From NCBI GenBank assembly GCA_024364735.1, contig JAGFNQ010005186.1:62001-126000 (forward strand): a DNA stretch of 64,000 nucleotides, read 5' to 3'. The stretch is from Boesenbergia rotunda. Lineage: Eukaryota > Streptophyta > Magnoliopsida > Zingiberales > Zingiberaceae. The notes under the pieces were generated by a model. It ran no database searches. It was not told where the DNA came from and saw nothing but the letters and a program-made list of their open reading frames with translations. The position numbers and the translations under genes are program-made. Of this stretch, positions 33,087-44,612 are shown piece by piece. Numbering within the stretch: position 1 is the first letter of the stretch; each line of letters opens with the position of its first letter.

Positions 33087-35351
33087 TGTTGATGCAGTCT
33101 GACCCTGATTTTTATTTTGGTGTTGACATCGATTTTAGTTTAGGTTGATAATTACGATTATGATTAAGCCCTAATCGGGGATTAGGCACGGAGTGATTGG
33201 AAAATCCTAGCTTGGAGGGCTAGGTGGTGAAAAGTCCTAACCTGGAGGGTTAGGTATGACAAATCCTAGCTTGGAGGGCTAGGTGTTGAAAAGTCCTAAT
33301 TCGGAAGGGTTGGGTGAAAAGTCCTAGCTTGGAGGGCTAGGTGAAAAGTCCTAACTTGGAGGGTTAGGTGAAAAGTCCCAACTTGGAGGGTTAGGTGAAA
33401 AATCCTAGCTTGGAGGGCTAGGTGTGGAAAAGTCCTAATTTGGAAGAGTTGGGTGAAAAGTCCTAGCTTGGAGGGCAAGGTGAAAGTCCTAACTTGGAGG
33501 GTTAGGTGAAACGTCCCAACTTGGAGGGTTAGGTGAAAAATCCTGGCTTGGAGGGTCAGGTCCTAGCCTGGAGGGCTAGGTTGGAGGAAATCCTGGTGAG
33601 TGAAGCCGGGTCCTGGTGAGTGAAGCCAGGTGATGGAAAAATCCCGGTGAGTGAAGCCGGGTCCTGCTGAGTGAAGCCAGGTGATGAAAATCCTGGTGAG
33701 TGAAGTCGGGTCCTTGTGAGTGAAGCCAGGTGATGAAAATCCTGGTGAGTGAAGTCGGGTCCTGGTGAGTGAAGCCAGGTGATTGAAATCCTAGTGGGTG
33801 AAGCTAGGTTGAAATCCTAGTGAGTGAAGCCGGGTCCCGGTGAGTGAAGCCGGGTGACCGAAACCCTGGTGAGTGAAGCCAGGTCCTAGCTTGGAGGGCT
33901 AGGTTGAAGTCCCAGTGAGTGAAGCTGGGCATGGCACGAGTCAAAGAAGGGCTGGAGGCTTGTTTTCGTGACTTAGAGTGCATTTGGGCTTGCCTGGATC
34001 GGTCTGGTGACCGATCAGGGAAGTTGGCACAGTGCTCCTTCGTGGATCGGTCTGGTGACCGATCCAGCATTGGCTGATCGGTCTGGTGACCGATCAAGGG
34101 GCATATAGTTCACCTACTGCTCTGCTCCGGATCGGTCCGGTGACCGATCAGGGAGCATCCAGTAGGTTTTAGGAACCTTACTGATCTGCTCATGATCGGT
34201 CTAGTGACCGATCAGGGACACTGTTCAGATCGGTCTAGTGAACGATCATTTGTCGCAAGGTTCTCACTATCACCGATCAAGATGACTCCTGATCGGTCTG
34301 GAAGCAGCCTGATCGGTCTGGTGACCGATCAGGCTGGAGCCTGGTTGGTCTGGTGACCGATCAGGCTAGAGCCTGATCGGTCTGGGGACCGATCTGGAGT
34401 TTGCAGCAGAATGCTGGATTGGTCTAGGGACAAATCAGGAGTGTGCAGAAGACTGCTGGATCAGTCTGGTGACCGATCAGGGTCCTTCCTGATCGGTCTG
34501 GTGACCGATCAGGAGCAGAACTTTAATTCAAATACACTGTCAGAAGCTCTGATCATGACTGTTTTCTCTGCCGATTCTCTGATACATTGCTGATTTCATT
34601 TGATATGCATTGCTAAGCCTCTGGTGGAGTGTGCAGCTGATAGAAGGTGATTCAAACACTCAAGGAGGGTCAATGGGAGGCTTTCGTTGGAATAGGTTTG
34701 TTTGTTTCTCCTTCTCAGGTTTCAACGGCAACTGAGGCATGGCTGGCGACTGACGAAGGCTCAGCTGGAGAGGGACTTCAGTGGACTGAGTGCTCAAGGA
34801 GGTCAGTGGGTTCAGGCTGTGCTCAGGGGATGCTGATGGAGCCTGGCGATGAAGCAGAAGCTTAAGAGGAAGATGAGAAGTAGAGGAGGCGACAAGAACG
34901 AACAGGAAACAAGCAAGTGTGGCTGTGGGTTTCGCTAGTGTTGTTGTGCTCCTTGTGTAGCTTCTCTCTTGAGCTTTCTTGCTACTGTCTTGTGAGAGGT
35001 TCCTCCTTTGTCTCCTGTGCTTACCTTGTATTCATCTACTGAGGCGATTGTGGAGAGGTTTCTCCACCGAGAAGGAGGCGCTTGATATCCGGTGTTCACC
35101 GGAGCTTGATCTGCCGACGATCAAGGGATCGCCCACCTCACGGGCACGCCAAGGAGTAGGGGCAAGTTATCCCTGAACCTTGTATATCGAGGTGTTAGCG
35201 TCCATTTGGTTTGCTCTTCATTTCTGCATTTCTGTTTTGTGTTGTTTGCTTTCGTTGTCTAACTCTGAAGTGCAGAAAGATTTCAAAAGGAGCAAAGAAA
35301 TTGTGTCTGGCTATATTCACCCCCCCCTCTCTAGCCATCCGAGTTCCAACA
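33087..35351 (+). mobile_element. Sirevirus-like copia solo LTR, 2265 bp, nested
   Basis: TGTTGATGCAGTC at the start and CCATCCGAGTTCCAACA at the end, flanked by gaaac (33082-33086 and 35352-35356). When removed, the outer LTR matches the copy at 1389-4756 around ggaaaccccc. The end region (attcaccccccctctctagc) matches the ends of the SIRE1 and SIRE2 LTRs. Inside are a 25-30 bp minisatellite (about 33190-33560) built on tcctagcttggagggctagg, a second one (about 33590-33870) built on ggtgagtgaagccgggtcc, and an array of palindromes (33998-34513). Confidence 0.85.
33998..34513. repeat. Thirteen-copy palindrome cluster in the nested solo LTR
   Basis: Units of the form gatcggtctggtgaccgatc (8-base arms GATCGGTC and GACCGATC around TGGT) occur near 33999, 34043, 34077, 34128, 34193, 34230, 34291 (half), 34310, 34345, 34374, 34417, 34458 and 34490. 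The spacers differ in length and sequence; several are similar to agcatccagtagg or agcagaatgctgg. Confidence 0.88.
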
Positions 35352-35955
35352 GAAACCCCCTTGTGGGTTTCGGCTAGAAGGAGAAAGGAGAGGAAAAGAG
35401 AGAGCTTTAATGGAAGAAGAAACAAAGACTTAAGTGTTAAGTTGTCTCTTCCCTTCCCCTCTCTTTTATACTACATGAAGGGGGCAAGTGAAGGGGCATG
35501 GTACCTCTTCTCTTGATGACTCTTCACTTCCTTTAGCCTCAACTAAAATCCTCTTCCTTTTCCACTAGCACTCCCTTGCTAGGTGAATTGGTTAGTCCAT
35601 GCATGGGGATACACTAGGTCCAACGTTCAATCCTTGGTGCATGCACTTCTTTTTATTACTTTTATAATTATTTTTTTTGCCAAGGCCCATATAAGAGCCC
35701 ACTAAGGTTTATGTTAATATTTCTAATTGAAATCCATTTCACTTCATGGTAAAATTTTACCTAAGGTCCCTTAATGGCCATGGTATTAGAAGGGCTCATG
35801 TAAGGCCCATTATTACTTAGCTTCTTAATCTATATGGAAAATCATGGATAATCATGCTAAGGTTTATACTAGTGTCCCGATGTTCCTCGAGAATCTATCT
35901 AGGCATGATCAATATTTTAAAGAAAAATATTGAGAAAATTTTACGGGTCGTTACA

Positions 35956-36105
35956 GTCTGGCTTCTCGGTCGTGGACATCTCAGGAAGCGTGGGCCACCA
36001 CGCGTCCGACTGAGAGCCGAGCCGAGGGTCGTGGGAGCATCCCCACTTATAACTCGTGAGAGCGAGGGTCTGGCTTCTCGGTCGGAGACATCTCAGGGAG
36101 CGTAG
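35956..36105. repeat. 112 bp tandem array, segment 2 of 3
   Basis: The first five bases (gtctg) are the target duplication of the LTR to the left and the last five (cgtag) that of SIRE1 to the right. In between is about 1.3 units in register with segments 1 and 3. Confidence 0.88.
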
Positions 36106-37470
36106 TGTTGGATCGAGAAAAACGATAAAGGGGGGTGAATATTATTAAAATCTTTTTCAGATTAAGGAAAGAGAACACGCAGTGGAAAACAAAACAATCT
36201 CACAAAGAACACAAGTCTTTTACATGGTTCGGAGTCGCGGTCGGCACTTACTCCAAGGCCCACGGTCCTTGACCGTTTACTGCGGGCAATTTTATAATCA
36301 CGCAATGGATTACAAATTTTGGTACAAGAATATTGCAGTAAATAAAAGAGTTACACTTTTCATTATCGACGCCCGATATGGATCGTACTTCGGAGCAGAG
36401 GGTCATCGTCGGTGGTGGAATCTCGAGATCGGAGTTTGTCGGAGCAGAGTGCTTGAACGAAAAGCTTGGAGGCGTTAGAATGTTGTGTTCTTGAAGTCTT
36501 GGGGTCGAGCCGCTTTTATAGTGCTCCTGGGGGCGCCTGATTCGGTGGGGGTGGCTAACACGTGCCTTCAGATCGGAGAACCTTCATCCGTAGCTCAGTC
36601 AGCGCTTATCCCCTTTGAATCGGCCTCTGGAGCTGACTGGGGCGCCCGGGACCTCTTGGACGCCTAGCTTGACTTGGTCCGCTGGCTTCATGGCTGATTT
36701 TGCTTCGATTGCTCTTTGGCTTTGACCTTGGGCGCCCGGGACCTCCCAGGCGCCTAGCCCAGTGTAATTTCAAAGTGTTCTTGCTTCTTTGCTTGTTTGG
36801 CTTTGACCTTGGGCGCCCGGGACCTCCCGGGCGCCTAGCCCAGCTTCTTACCCCCTTCCTTTGGGGCATTCTGAGCTGCAGACACACACTCCTTCGGTCC
36901 TGCAACCAAGGTTAGTTCCAAAACAACCAAAGCAAGAATATTAGTGAATATTTATAGCCGTAGCTGTCTTGGTTCTGACTTCGGGTCTCCCAAATGGAAA
37001 CCTAGGTCGAACCGATGCCTAATGTTCCCTCGACGGGGAACGTGTCCTCACCTACTCCTCTCAGGAGAGTTTACCTTTTGCCAACCGACTCCTCCGGTTG
37101 GACTTTTACCCAATCTACCTGACCAGGTCTTCGTGCCCAACTTCCGGTCAGGTATTAAGTGCCCAGACCCTTGCCAGGACTTCGTGCCCAGTCCTCGACT
37201 AGGACTTCTTTGCCCGACTTCCGGTCAGATCTTCTTGCCAGTCCTTGACCAGGACTTCTTTGCCCATCTCTTTGCCAGGACTTCTTGCCCAGTCCTTGAC
37301 CAGGACTTCTTTGCCCAGCCCTTTGCCAGGACTTCTTGCCCAGTCCTCGATCAGGACTTCTTTGCCTAGTGTACCTAGGGCTTCTTTCCTGCACACTTAC
37401 TAAATACATTAGACACCAATAACATCATAACTTCTGTACCCTTTGTCATTATCAAAACCCAGGTTTGACT
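36106..37470 (-). repeat. 3' LTR of SIRE1
   Basis: Aligns with 43235-44612. In minus orientation it starts at gtcaaacctggg and lacks the first 20 or so bases (TGTTAGTGCAGGCAACACC...) seen in the other LTR. It holds three GC-rich palindromes (about 36639, 36729 and 36810), the best being ggcgcccggga-cc-tcccgggcgcc, and a 30-60 bp minisatellite built on ttgcccagtcctcgaccagg (about 37110-37370). Confidence 0.82.
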
Positions 37471-37471
37471 A

Positions 37472-37485
37472 CTCCCCCTTTTTGA
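37472..37485 (-). other. Polypurine tract of SIRE1 (first of several)
   Basis: On the minus strand tcaaaaagggggag, adjoining the 3' LTR. Similar tracts lie nearby on the same strand at 37571-37579 and 38121-38133. Several PPT-like tracts are a known trait of Sireviruses. Confidence 0.7.
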
Positions 37486-38865
37486 TATGGCAACCCGGTT
37501 CAAAAGTTAAGTTAACCATACACATAAGTAGGTAAAGTACCTAAATTTAATTTCTTCCCACTGGAAGAAATCTCCCCCTGATGTTTTCAAAAGTTTGTGG
37601 GGTTTTTGAAAAAGTTTCTAAGTATAAAAGTGAAACATTTTTCATATTTTCAATATTTAGAAAATTTTTAAGAAAAGGTTTTTATGTTAGAAAACATTTT
37701 CCAAAAATGAGTTGGGCACTTGGAAAATTTTTAGGAGAATTTTGAACTTTGCACTAAGAAAAGTTTTCACAAAAGATTTAGAGTAAGTACTTAGAATAAT
37801 TTTTGAAAGCAAATAATTTCCAAAATAATTTCCAAAATACATAGTTTTTACACTTTAGAAAATTTTCTAATCTTATTCTGAAGTTTTAACACTTAGAAAA
37901 TTTTCAAGCAGTTTAAATACTTAGAAATATTTTTCAAATAGAATTTTGAATTTATAACTTAGAAAAAATTTCCAGAAAATTTTCAGAATAAGTACTTAGA
38001 AGATTAACTTTCAAAAAGAACTTTACTTTTTGAAAAAAAAAAGATAAAAGTTTTTGAAAAAAAGATTTAATTTTGAAGAAAAAATTAAATTTTGAAACCT
38101 TCTTTTCTCTCCTTTCCAATCTCTCCCCCTTTGCAATATATCAAAAAAAAATATAGCAAAAAAGTGAGTAATCAAAGTAAGATGTTGTACTGTACCAATT
38201 CTAAGTTTAAACTGGACCAAATTAATTTGAATTTTTGCTTTCGGGTCCTGTCTAACCCAATTAACTACTTACTGACTGTTATAAACAGCAGCTTTCGCTA
38301 GGGTTAGTCAAGTTAAGTGATCTGATCAACTTAGATTTTCCAAGCTTGACACTTAACCTGATTACTGTTTAATTGGTATTTAGTTCTCCAATTACTGCAG
38401 ATGCAATGACTTAAAGCATCTTGAATCAAGGCAAAGACCTAAGCATCTCAACCCATTCTAGGTTATCAATCAAAAGTACCCTAAGGTGCTTGTGAGATGC
38501 TGGCTTCTAGATCTATAGGTGTATGCAGTTCTAGGGTTAGGGCCTAGGCTAAGTCCATTGCGAAAAAAAGCCCTAGTTTTGAAGGGGGTAAGTTTTAAAA
38601 AAACTAAGTCGGAAAAATTATTTTAAATAAAGAAAATAAAGAAATGATTTTGTAGAAAATAAACAGTTATTGAAAAAAATATAATTAGAGCAGTCCTATT
38701 CTACCAAGCATAACTCTAACTTAGTAACTGATAAAAGGCAGATAATCAAGTAAGCAACTAGTAACTAGATATGATAAGTGCATAGAAGTTAACTGGTCAA
38801 AGCGAGGACCCGCAGAGTCAAACACAAGTCAATAGTACAATAAGTCAACTGAAGTCATCTGGAGT
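37486..38865 (-). other. SIRE1 3' non-coding region
   Basis: Low-complexity A/T-rich sequence, with cttagaaaattttc-type words repeated many times between 37650 and 38060. No gene is seen. Confidence 0.6.
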
Positions 38866-40211
38866 CTATGAGGAGGGGCCCGGAGGGAAGAATGGACCGT
38901 GCTGCCAATTTTGGAACCAAGACATCATCTCGTCATGTCGAGCCTGATTTGCCTCATGTTCGGCTCGGAGGGCATCCATGTGCTCAGTGTGGTGTACCTC
39001 TCTCACTAGGCGGTCGGCTAGAATAGCTTCCATGTGCTCATTATGGTAGGCTCGGTTTACATCGTGCTTTGCCCGAATTGCGTCGACTATCTCGATGTAG
39101 TGGGCTTCATCTTCCTCTCGGAGGCTATGAATTTCTGTCTGAAGTAGTGTCACTCTCTCGTCGAGCATCGGCGGTGGGGGCTCGTCCATCTGCTCTCGAA
39201 TCTCGGCAGCGAGATTTGTGACGTCGACCTCTATCTCCTCATTGGAATCGATCTGGGCTCCGGCTCTCTAACGTCTCCATGATAGACCCCCGGTAACCGA
39301 GACCTCTGTGCCCGCTAGGGAAAAATTTCTATACCCAATTTCGTCAAATTCAGTCATCGTGGTCATCTCTCCATCGGTAATTTCGCGACCGTGATGACGA
39401 AGAAGAGAGGTGATGATGTGGCAATAAGGGGTGCATACCTGACCCTGAGTAGTAACACTGGATGCATGTAGAATGGTATGGAATATGTGAAGTCCAATAT
39501 CTATGTCTAAGTAATGGATCAAGGCGTACAACAAGAAGGTATGGAATGGTCGCATGGTCGCGACATCCCTAGTGGTCAAGGGAAGAATACAACAGACTAG
39601 AACTCTATAAAGAGCGTAGTCCTGGACCCAGAGATCTACTGATTGAAACCAACTCACCAAAGGGCCTCGGGCATTTCTATAGAAATATGAATAAAGGGTG
39701 TCCAGATCAATATGGGAGTAGGGAGGAGCAAAGGGAGGATCTCTAGGAGGGTAATAGCAGAAAGTGGACTGGGAAGATCGTAGTCCAAGGAATCTGTTAA
39801 ACAACAAGGGCGTTATAGTCAAGGGCATTCCTTGTACAGTGGTGATATAGCTAAGATTATCTTGTCTTACTAGGTTATTGTAAAATTCTGCACATAGGGT
39901 CGTATTCACAGGATGAGTGCAGAAAACAAGTCGATCAAGTTGATAGAAATTGATGATGTCCATAGCTACAGGACAGGAATGAGTGAAAAACTGCCTATTT
40001 AAGAAGCTTGTCTTGATAGGTTTATAGGTCGTTCTAGCGAACTTATTGAAAAGTTCTATGGTCGGAAACCTAGGGTCAGGACTAGGTTCGGTCCCGGGGT
40101 TGGGTTGAATAGTACGGCGTTTTCTAACATAATAGGAAGCATGCATTTAAGGAGCGAAATAATAATAAAGAAATTAATTTTAAATGCATAAAAATGATAC
40201 CGAGGAGCCAT
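38866..40211 (-). pseudogene. 'Putative plant transposon protein' gene of SIRE1, one stop
   Basis: Exon 1 (40201-40211, ATGGCTCCTCG) and exon 2 (from 40123) flank a 77-base intron with GTATCATT donor and TATGTTAG acceptor; splicing gives MAPRKRRTIQPNP. The body matches the plant transposon-protein domain pattern: FNKFARTTYKPIKTSFLN, INFYQLDRLVFCTHPVN, EFYNNLVRQ, then TPLLFNRFLGL, and later VLVCCILPLTTRDVA. The C-terminus is a coiled coil (SLREEDEAHYIEIVDAIRAK and two more near-repeats of AEH/TEHMDAL type) ending in a Pro-rich PPGPSS. A single in-frame TAG at 39268-39270 splits it; the frame is the same on both sides. About 420 residues. Molecular function is unknown; it may correspond to the extra 'env-like' slot of Sireviruses, which is inference. 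SIRE2 has a homologue at 49823-50877. Confidence 0.72.
40124..40200 (-). other. Intron in the SIRE1 transposon-protein gene
   Basis: Minus-strand GTATCATTTTTATGC at the donor and TATTATGTTAG at the acceptor. It joins an 11-base first exon to the body in frame. Confidence 0.6.
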
Positions 40212-40323
40212 GGTTGAAGTTGGACGTTCTTCCGGACACCTTGGGAGGAGAAGAGTTAGAGAAGAGAGTTTGTTTTTGGGTGGGAAATGAAAGGGGTTTC
40301 GATGGCTTTATATAGAGGTTGGA

Positions 40324-40600
40324 CGGGCGCCCGGGAGGAATCGGGCGCCTAGAGTCAGGCGTAAACTGCCAAATGCATCTTTTTCAATTTTGACACTATC
40401 CTTGGGGGCGCCCGTGAGGACCCAGGCACCTGGAGTCAGCTGCCATGCGTGGCAGCTTTTGCTGCCTCGAATTGACATAAAGGTCTAGGTGCCCGATAGG
40501 TCTCGGGCGCCTAGCTTAGCTAGGTATTGACAGCTTTTGCTGTCTTGGTCGAAGAGAAGGTGAGGGGGGGGGGGGCACCCGAGGGGTCACAGGCGCCCGA
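40324..40600. repeat. Four GC-rich palindromes upstream of the SIRE1 transposon-protein gene
   Basis: Near 40324 (gggcgcccgggaggaatcgg and onward), 40405, 40486 and 40571, each of the pattern ggcgcccg-n-cgggcgcc with decay. They match the palindromes in the SIRE1 LTRs. The matching place in SIRE2 holds unrelated palindromes based on agtcgact. Confidence 0.75.
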
Positions 40601-41400
40601 GATGGCCATTGTTTGACTATTGACTAGTTTGACTGTTTGACCAGGTTTGACTATTTTGACCTAGTTTGACTCTAATGACCAACTAACAATCAATTCAACT
40701 CTAAAATCAATGTTTTTATTTGACAACATTACAGAAATCAGATTTTGAATTAACTTAAGTCCTAACTATCTCACCCGGTATATTGTTATCAATCACGTTA
40801 ACTTATGGGTTTTTTTAAGACAGTTTTTAATAGAAGTAAAGATTTTATTTTGAAAAACTATGATTAGTTTTGAAAAGATAAATTAATTTTGAAAACCCAA
40901 TTAATTATGCTTTTAAAAATTATTTTTGAAAACAATGGTTGAATCTATGATTAATTGAAATCCGTGTTAGATCCAAATCTGACAATAGTAAAGTGAATTT
41001 GGTTTTCAATAATCGGCTTCCAGGTCTTGGTGTGGCACTAGGCCTTCTTTGGTCGTTGCCTTATTGGATCATCAACCCTTTCCTTGACAAAGCCTTTTAT
41101 TGAAAATCCATTTTCAAGTTACTCCTTGAAAGATTTTGGTCTAACTAGTTTGAGTCTTGGATCGGTAGCTTCGGCTAGTTCCACCAAAATGGCTTCCCTA
41201 ATGTACTATCATCTCACCTCCACCCAATACTATGTTGTTCAAATTTCAGTAAATCAATTTAGTCCTTAATCTAACCAGTCCTAGGTCTAAGCATGGTAAA
41301 TTGCAGAAAATAAATAAACAAGCAATCATGCAATTTTACAATAAGAAAAAGAATTTATTTAACTATAAAAATGGTTTTTAAGTTGGCTCCCCTTGGACTA
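40601..41400 (-). other. SIRE1 non-coding stretch where pol would lie
   Basis: A/T-rich with no protease, integrase, RT or RNase H motif on either strand. In a full Sirevirus the pol region would follow gag here. Confidence 0.55.
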
Positions 41401-43010
41401 AAGCCACGGTAATGATTAGGCAAGATATGAATCTTGTCCTTGGGGATCCAATACTGGTTTGGTCCAGCTTGGTTGCTCAGGCAAAGTTTGGGTACCCATG
41501 CCTAAACTTTGGGTCTAGACTGATTCAGTACAGCATAATATGATCTTTGTCTAGCCTTAGTTCGATACCCTAACCTGGATCGATTTAGAACGGACTTCTA
41601 TTTTCCAAGGATCATATCAAGACCCTTGGAACCCAAAGTGAATCATTCCAAAGCTGCTCTAAGGTCCTTGACTTGAGTTTTCAAGGAGGAGTTCTCTTTC
41701 TCAAGCTTTTCAACTTGAGTAGAGGTTCCTTCTTGAACCTTCTCAGTCAAATATCTAGAGTCAGGGTCCTCTTTCAGGAGTTTTACTTCCTGTCGGACTT
41801 GACTCGAATTTTGGCTTTCACCAAGTTACTAGATAGGTAAGCAATTAATTCTGCTAATTCAGCTTTTGAATAACCACTTACAGTTTTTTTGTCGTCTTCC
41901 GAAATGGTGAGCTTTCCGTCGTCCAGTTCCGATTCTGATCCGATGTCGATTTCTACCGAAGCAGTTAGGGCGAGCAGGTTCGATTGTGGGGCCTCTTCTT
42001 CTTCTTCGGATGAAGACTCGTCCCACGTTGCTTGAAGGACCTTCTTCCTTCTTGTCTTCTTGGCTTCTTTCAGATTAGGGCACTCCGATTTGAAATGTCC
42101 CTTCTTGTTGCATTCGAAGCACGTTACGTTGGATTTGGTCTTGGGTGGTTCGGTTGGATCATCCTTCTTTCGACTGGATTTTCTTCTGTTGGTCTGATTC
42201 TTCAATTCTTTGTAGTAGTCCCGGGCTAGCTGAACAAGCTTGGGTCGATCCCCTTCGTTGTCTTCTGAGTCTGAGTCTGAGTCTGAGTCTGAGTCAGACT
42301 CGGGTGCAGGTTGAGGCTTCTTCTTGGCCACCTTTCCTGTTTTTGCCTGCAACAAAAGAAATGCCTTTCTCGGCTAAGGTGCAGTTAGTCTGCTCATGTA
42401 ATTCAAGTTCAGAAAATAACTCGTCTAATTTGATTTTGGAAAGATCCCTTGAAACTTTGTACGCATCTACCATAGATGCCCACAAAGTATTTCTCGGGAA
42501 GGCGTTTAGGGTATACCTGATCAGGTCACGATTTTCTACCTTGTGACCGATTGTATGTAGACCGTTCATCAACTTTTGGATTCTGGCGTGGAGCTGGGCT
42601 GCTGACTCGCCGTAGTTCATTTTGATTGTGTATAACTTGTTTAGCAGTAGGTCCATATTGCTGATTCGGGTGTCAGAGGTTCCTTCGTGCAATTCAATTA
42701 ACTTACCCCAGAGTTCCTTTGCACTGTTGAATGGTCCCACTCGGTTCAGCTCTTCTTTGGTTAAACCGCATTGGAGTGTCTGGGTTGCTTTAGCATCAGC
42801 CTCGATTTTCTTTTTCAGCGAGGCATCCCATTCTGTGTAAGGTTGTGCCACTCCTTCAGCATTTTTCGGGATTTCCAGACCAAATTGGATTATGATCCAC
42901 ATGTCTACCTGAGTTTTCAGGTGAACTTCCATCTGACTCATCCAGTAGGAGAAGTCCTCCCCACTGAAGAGTGGTGGTCTGGCTGTACTGAAACCCTCTT
43001 GCATGGTCAT
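41401..43010 (-). pseudogene. gag: Copia gag of SIRE1
   Basis: ATG at 43010 opens MTMQEGFSTARPPLFSGEDF. The capsid part has SYWMSQMEVHLKT, AKELWGKLIELHEGT and ARIQKLMNGLHTIGHKVEN, typical of copia gag (UBN2-like). A one-base shift near 42340-42355 leads to an Asp/Ser-rich stretch and the CCHC knuckle CFECNKKGHFKSEC (near 42090-42130). Another shift near 41800 leads to a coiled coil (VEKLEKENSSLKTQVKDL) and the words FTLGSKGLD and YWIPKDKI, the usual lead-in to copia protease. Protease itself is missing. An alternative to the first frameshift is a short intron, since ttgttgcag precedes the knuckle frame. Confidence 0.8.
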
Positions 43011-43220
43011 TTAGAAATTCTGAAATAATAACAAAAAAATCTGTCCCAAGACTTGGTCTTGGATTAGTTGTGCGGGAATAAAATAGTTAATACGAAACGA
43101 TCAAGTGGTGTTGCACCAACCTCAATTAATGATAAAGATTCGATCGAAAAAGAAATTAAAATTTTCGTAAAAATTCGAAAAACTCCCAAATTGGTGGTTG
43201 CACCAAATTTGAGCTACCCC

Positions 43221-43232
43221 GCTCTGATACCA
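43221..43232 (-). other. Primer-binding site of SIRE1 (initiator tRNA-Met)
   Basis: On the minus strand TGGTATCAGAGC, two bases from the LTR end; exact match to the usual copia PBS. Confidence 0.9.
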
Positions 43233-43234
43233 CT

Positions 43235-44612
43235 TGTTGGATCGAGAAAAATGACAGAGGGGGGGGGGTGAATATCGTTAAAATCTTTTTCAGATTAAGG
43301 AAAGAGAAAACACAGCAGAAAACAAAACAATCTCACAAAGAACACAAGACTTTTACTTGGTTCGGAGTCGCGGTCGGCTCCTACTCCAAGGTCCACGGTC
43401 CTTGACCGTTTACTGCGGGCAATTCTATAATCGCGCAAAGGTTTACAGATTTTGGTACAAGAATATTGCAGTAAATAAAAGAGTTACACTTTTCTTTACC
43501 GACGCCCGATGTGGATCGTACTTCGGAGCAGAGGGTCGTCGTCGGCGCTGGAATCTCGAGATCGGAGTTTGCCGGAGCAGAGCGCTTGAACGAAAAGCTT
43601 GGAGGCATTAGAATGTTGTGTTCCTGAAGCCTTGGGGTCGAGCCGCTTTTATAGTGCTCCTGGGGGCGCCTGACACGTGCCTTCAGATCGAAGAACCTTC
43701 ATCTGCAGCTCGGTCAGCGCTTATCCCCTTTGAATAGGCCTCTGGAGCTGACTGGGGGGGGGGCACCCGAGACCTCCTGGGCGCCTAGCTTGACTTGGTC
43801 CGCTGGCTTCATGGCTAATTTGTTTCGATTACTCTTTGGCTTTGACCTTGGGCGCCCAGGACATCCCGGGCGCATAGCCCAATGTGATTTCAAAGCGTTC
43901 TTGCTTCATTGCTTGTTTGGCTTTGACCTAGGGCACCCGGGACCTCCCGGGCGCCTAGCCCAGCTTCTTACCCCCTTCCTTTGGGGCATTCTGAGCTGCA
44001 GACACACACTCCTTCGGTCCTGCAACCAAGGTTAGTTCCAAAACAACCAAAGCAAGAATATTAGTCAATATTTACAGTCGTAGCTGTCTTGGTTCTGACT
44101 TCGGGTCTCCCAAATGGAACCCTAGGTCGAACCGACGCCTAATGTTCCCTCGACGGGGAATGCGTCCTCACCTACTCCTCTCAGGAGAGTTTACCTTTTG
44201 CCAACCGGCTCCTCCGGTTGGACTTTTGCCAAATCTACCTGACCAGGTCTTCGTGCACAACTTTCGATCAGGTCTTCGGTGCCCAGCCCCTTGCCAGGAC
44301 TTCGTGCCCAATCCTCGTCCAAGACTTCTTTGCCCGACTTCCGGTCAGGTCTTCTTGCCCAGTCCTTGACCAGGACTTCTTTGCTCAGCCCTTTGCCAGG
44401 ACTTCTTGCCCAATCCTCGACCAGGACTTCTTTGCCGAGCCCTTTGCCAGGACTTCTTGCCCAGTCCTCGACCAGGACTTCTTTTCCTAGTGTACCTAGG
44501 GCTTCTTTCCTGCACACATAGTAAACACATTAGACACCAATAACATCTTAACTTCTGAACCCTTTCTCATTAACAAAACCCAGGTTTGACTTAGGTGTTG
44601 CCTGCACTAACA
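43235..44612 (-). repeat. 5' LTR of SIRE1
   Basis: 1378 bp, TGTTAGTGCAGGC to CTCGATCCAACA on the minus strand. It holds the same GC palindromes (about 43757, 43849 and 43931), partly decayed, and the gcccagtcctcgaccagg minisatellite (about 44220-44490). Runs of G at 43257 and 43757 are probable expansion sites. Confidence 0.85.

Larger units (their letters stand above)
30195..35955 (-). mobile_element. Tekay-like solo LTR, 5761 bp including a nested insertion
   Basis: Ends TGTAACACCCG and GGGTCGTTACA, with the exact duplication gtctg (30190-30194 and 35956-35960). It lies within a unit of the tandem array, which continues in register on the other side. The nested solo LTR 33087-35351 accounts for 2.3 kb, leaving about 3.5 kb, close to the related LTR at 1389-4756. 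Shared features: acataaacat-rich first third, the tagtcccagaaccg block (about 31400-31540), many ggccgaaa words, and the tail gctaggtgaattggttag. Minus orientation is inferred. Confidence 0.82.
36106..44612 (-). mobile_element. SIRE1: pol-less Sirevirus-like copia element, 8507 bp
   Basis: In minus orientation: LTR (44612-43235), initiator tRNA-Met PBS, decayed gag, non-coding stretch with palindromes, a 'putative plant transposon protein' gene with an intron, T/A-rich 3' region with several PPT-like tracts, and the 3' LTR. The outer ends are TGTTGGATCG and GCACTAACA, with flanking cgtag/cgtgg (one difference), inside a unit of the tandem array. The two LTRs differ at many sites and by a 19-base or longer deletion in one (ctgattcggtgggggtggc is missing from the right copy near 43671), so it is older than both Athila elements. 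No protease, integrase or RT was found. Confidence 0.85.

Noticed and set aside
33190..34513. Regular short repeats with spacers that at first resemble a CRISPR-like array
   Set aside because: Repeats are palindromic and vary, spacers are related to each other, there are no cas genes, and the tract lies inside a plant LTR with its own target duplication.
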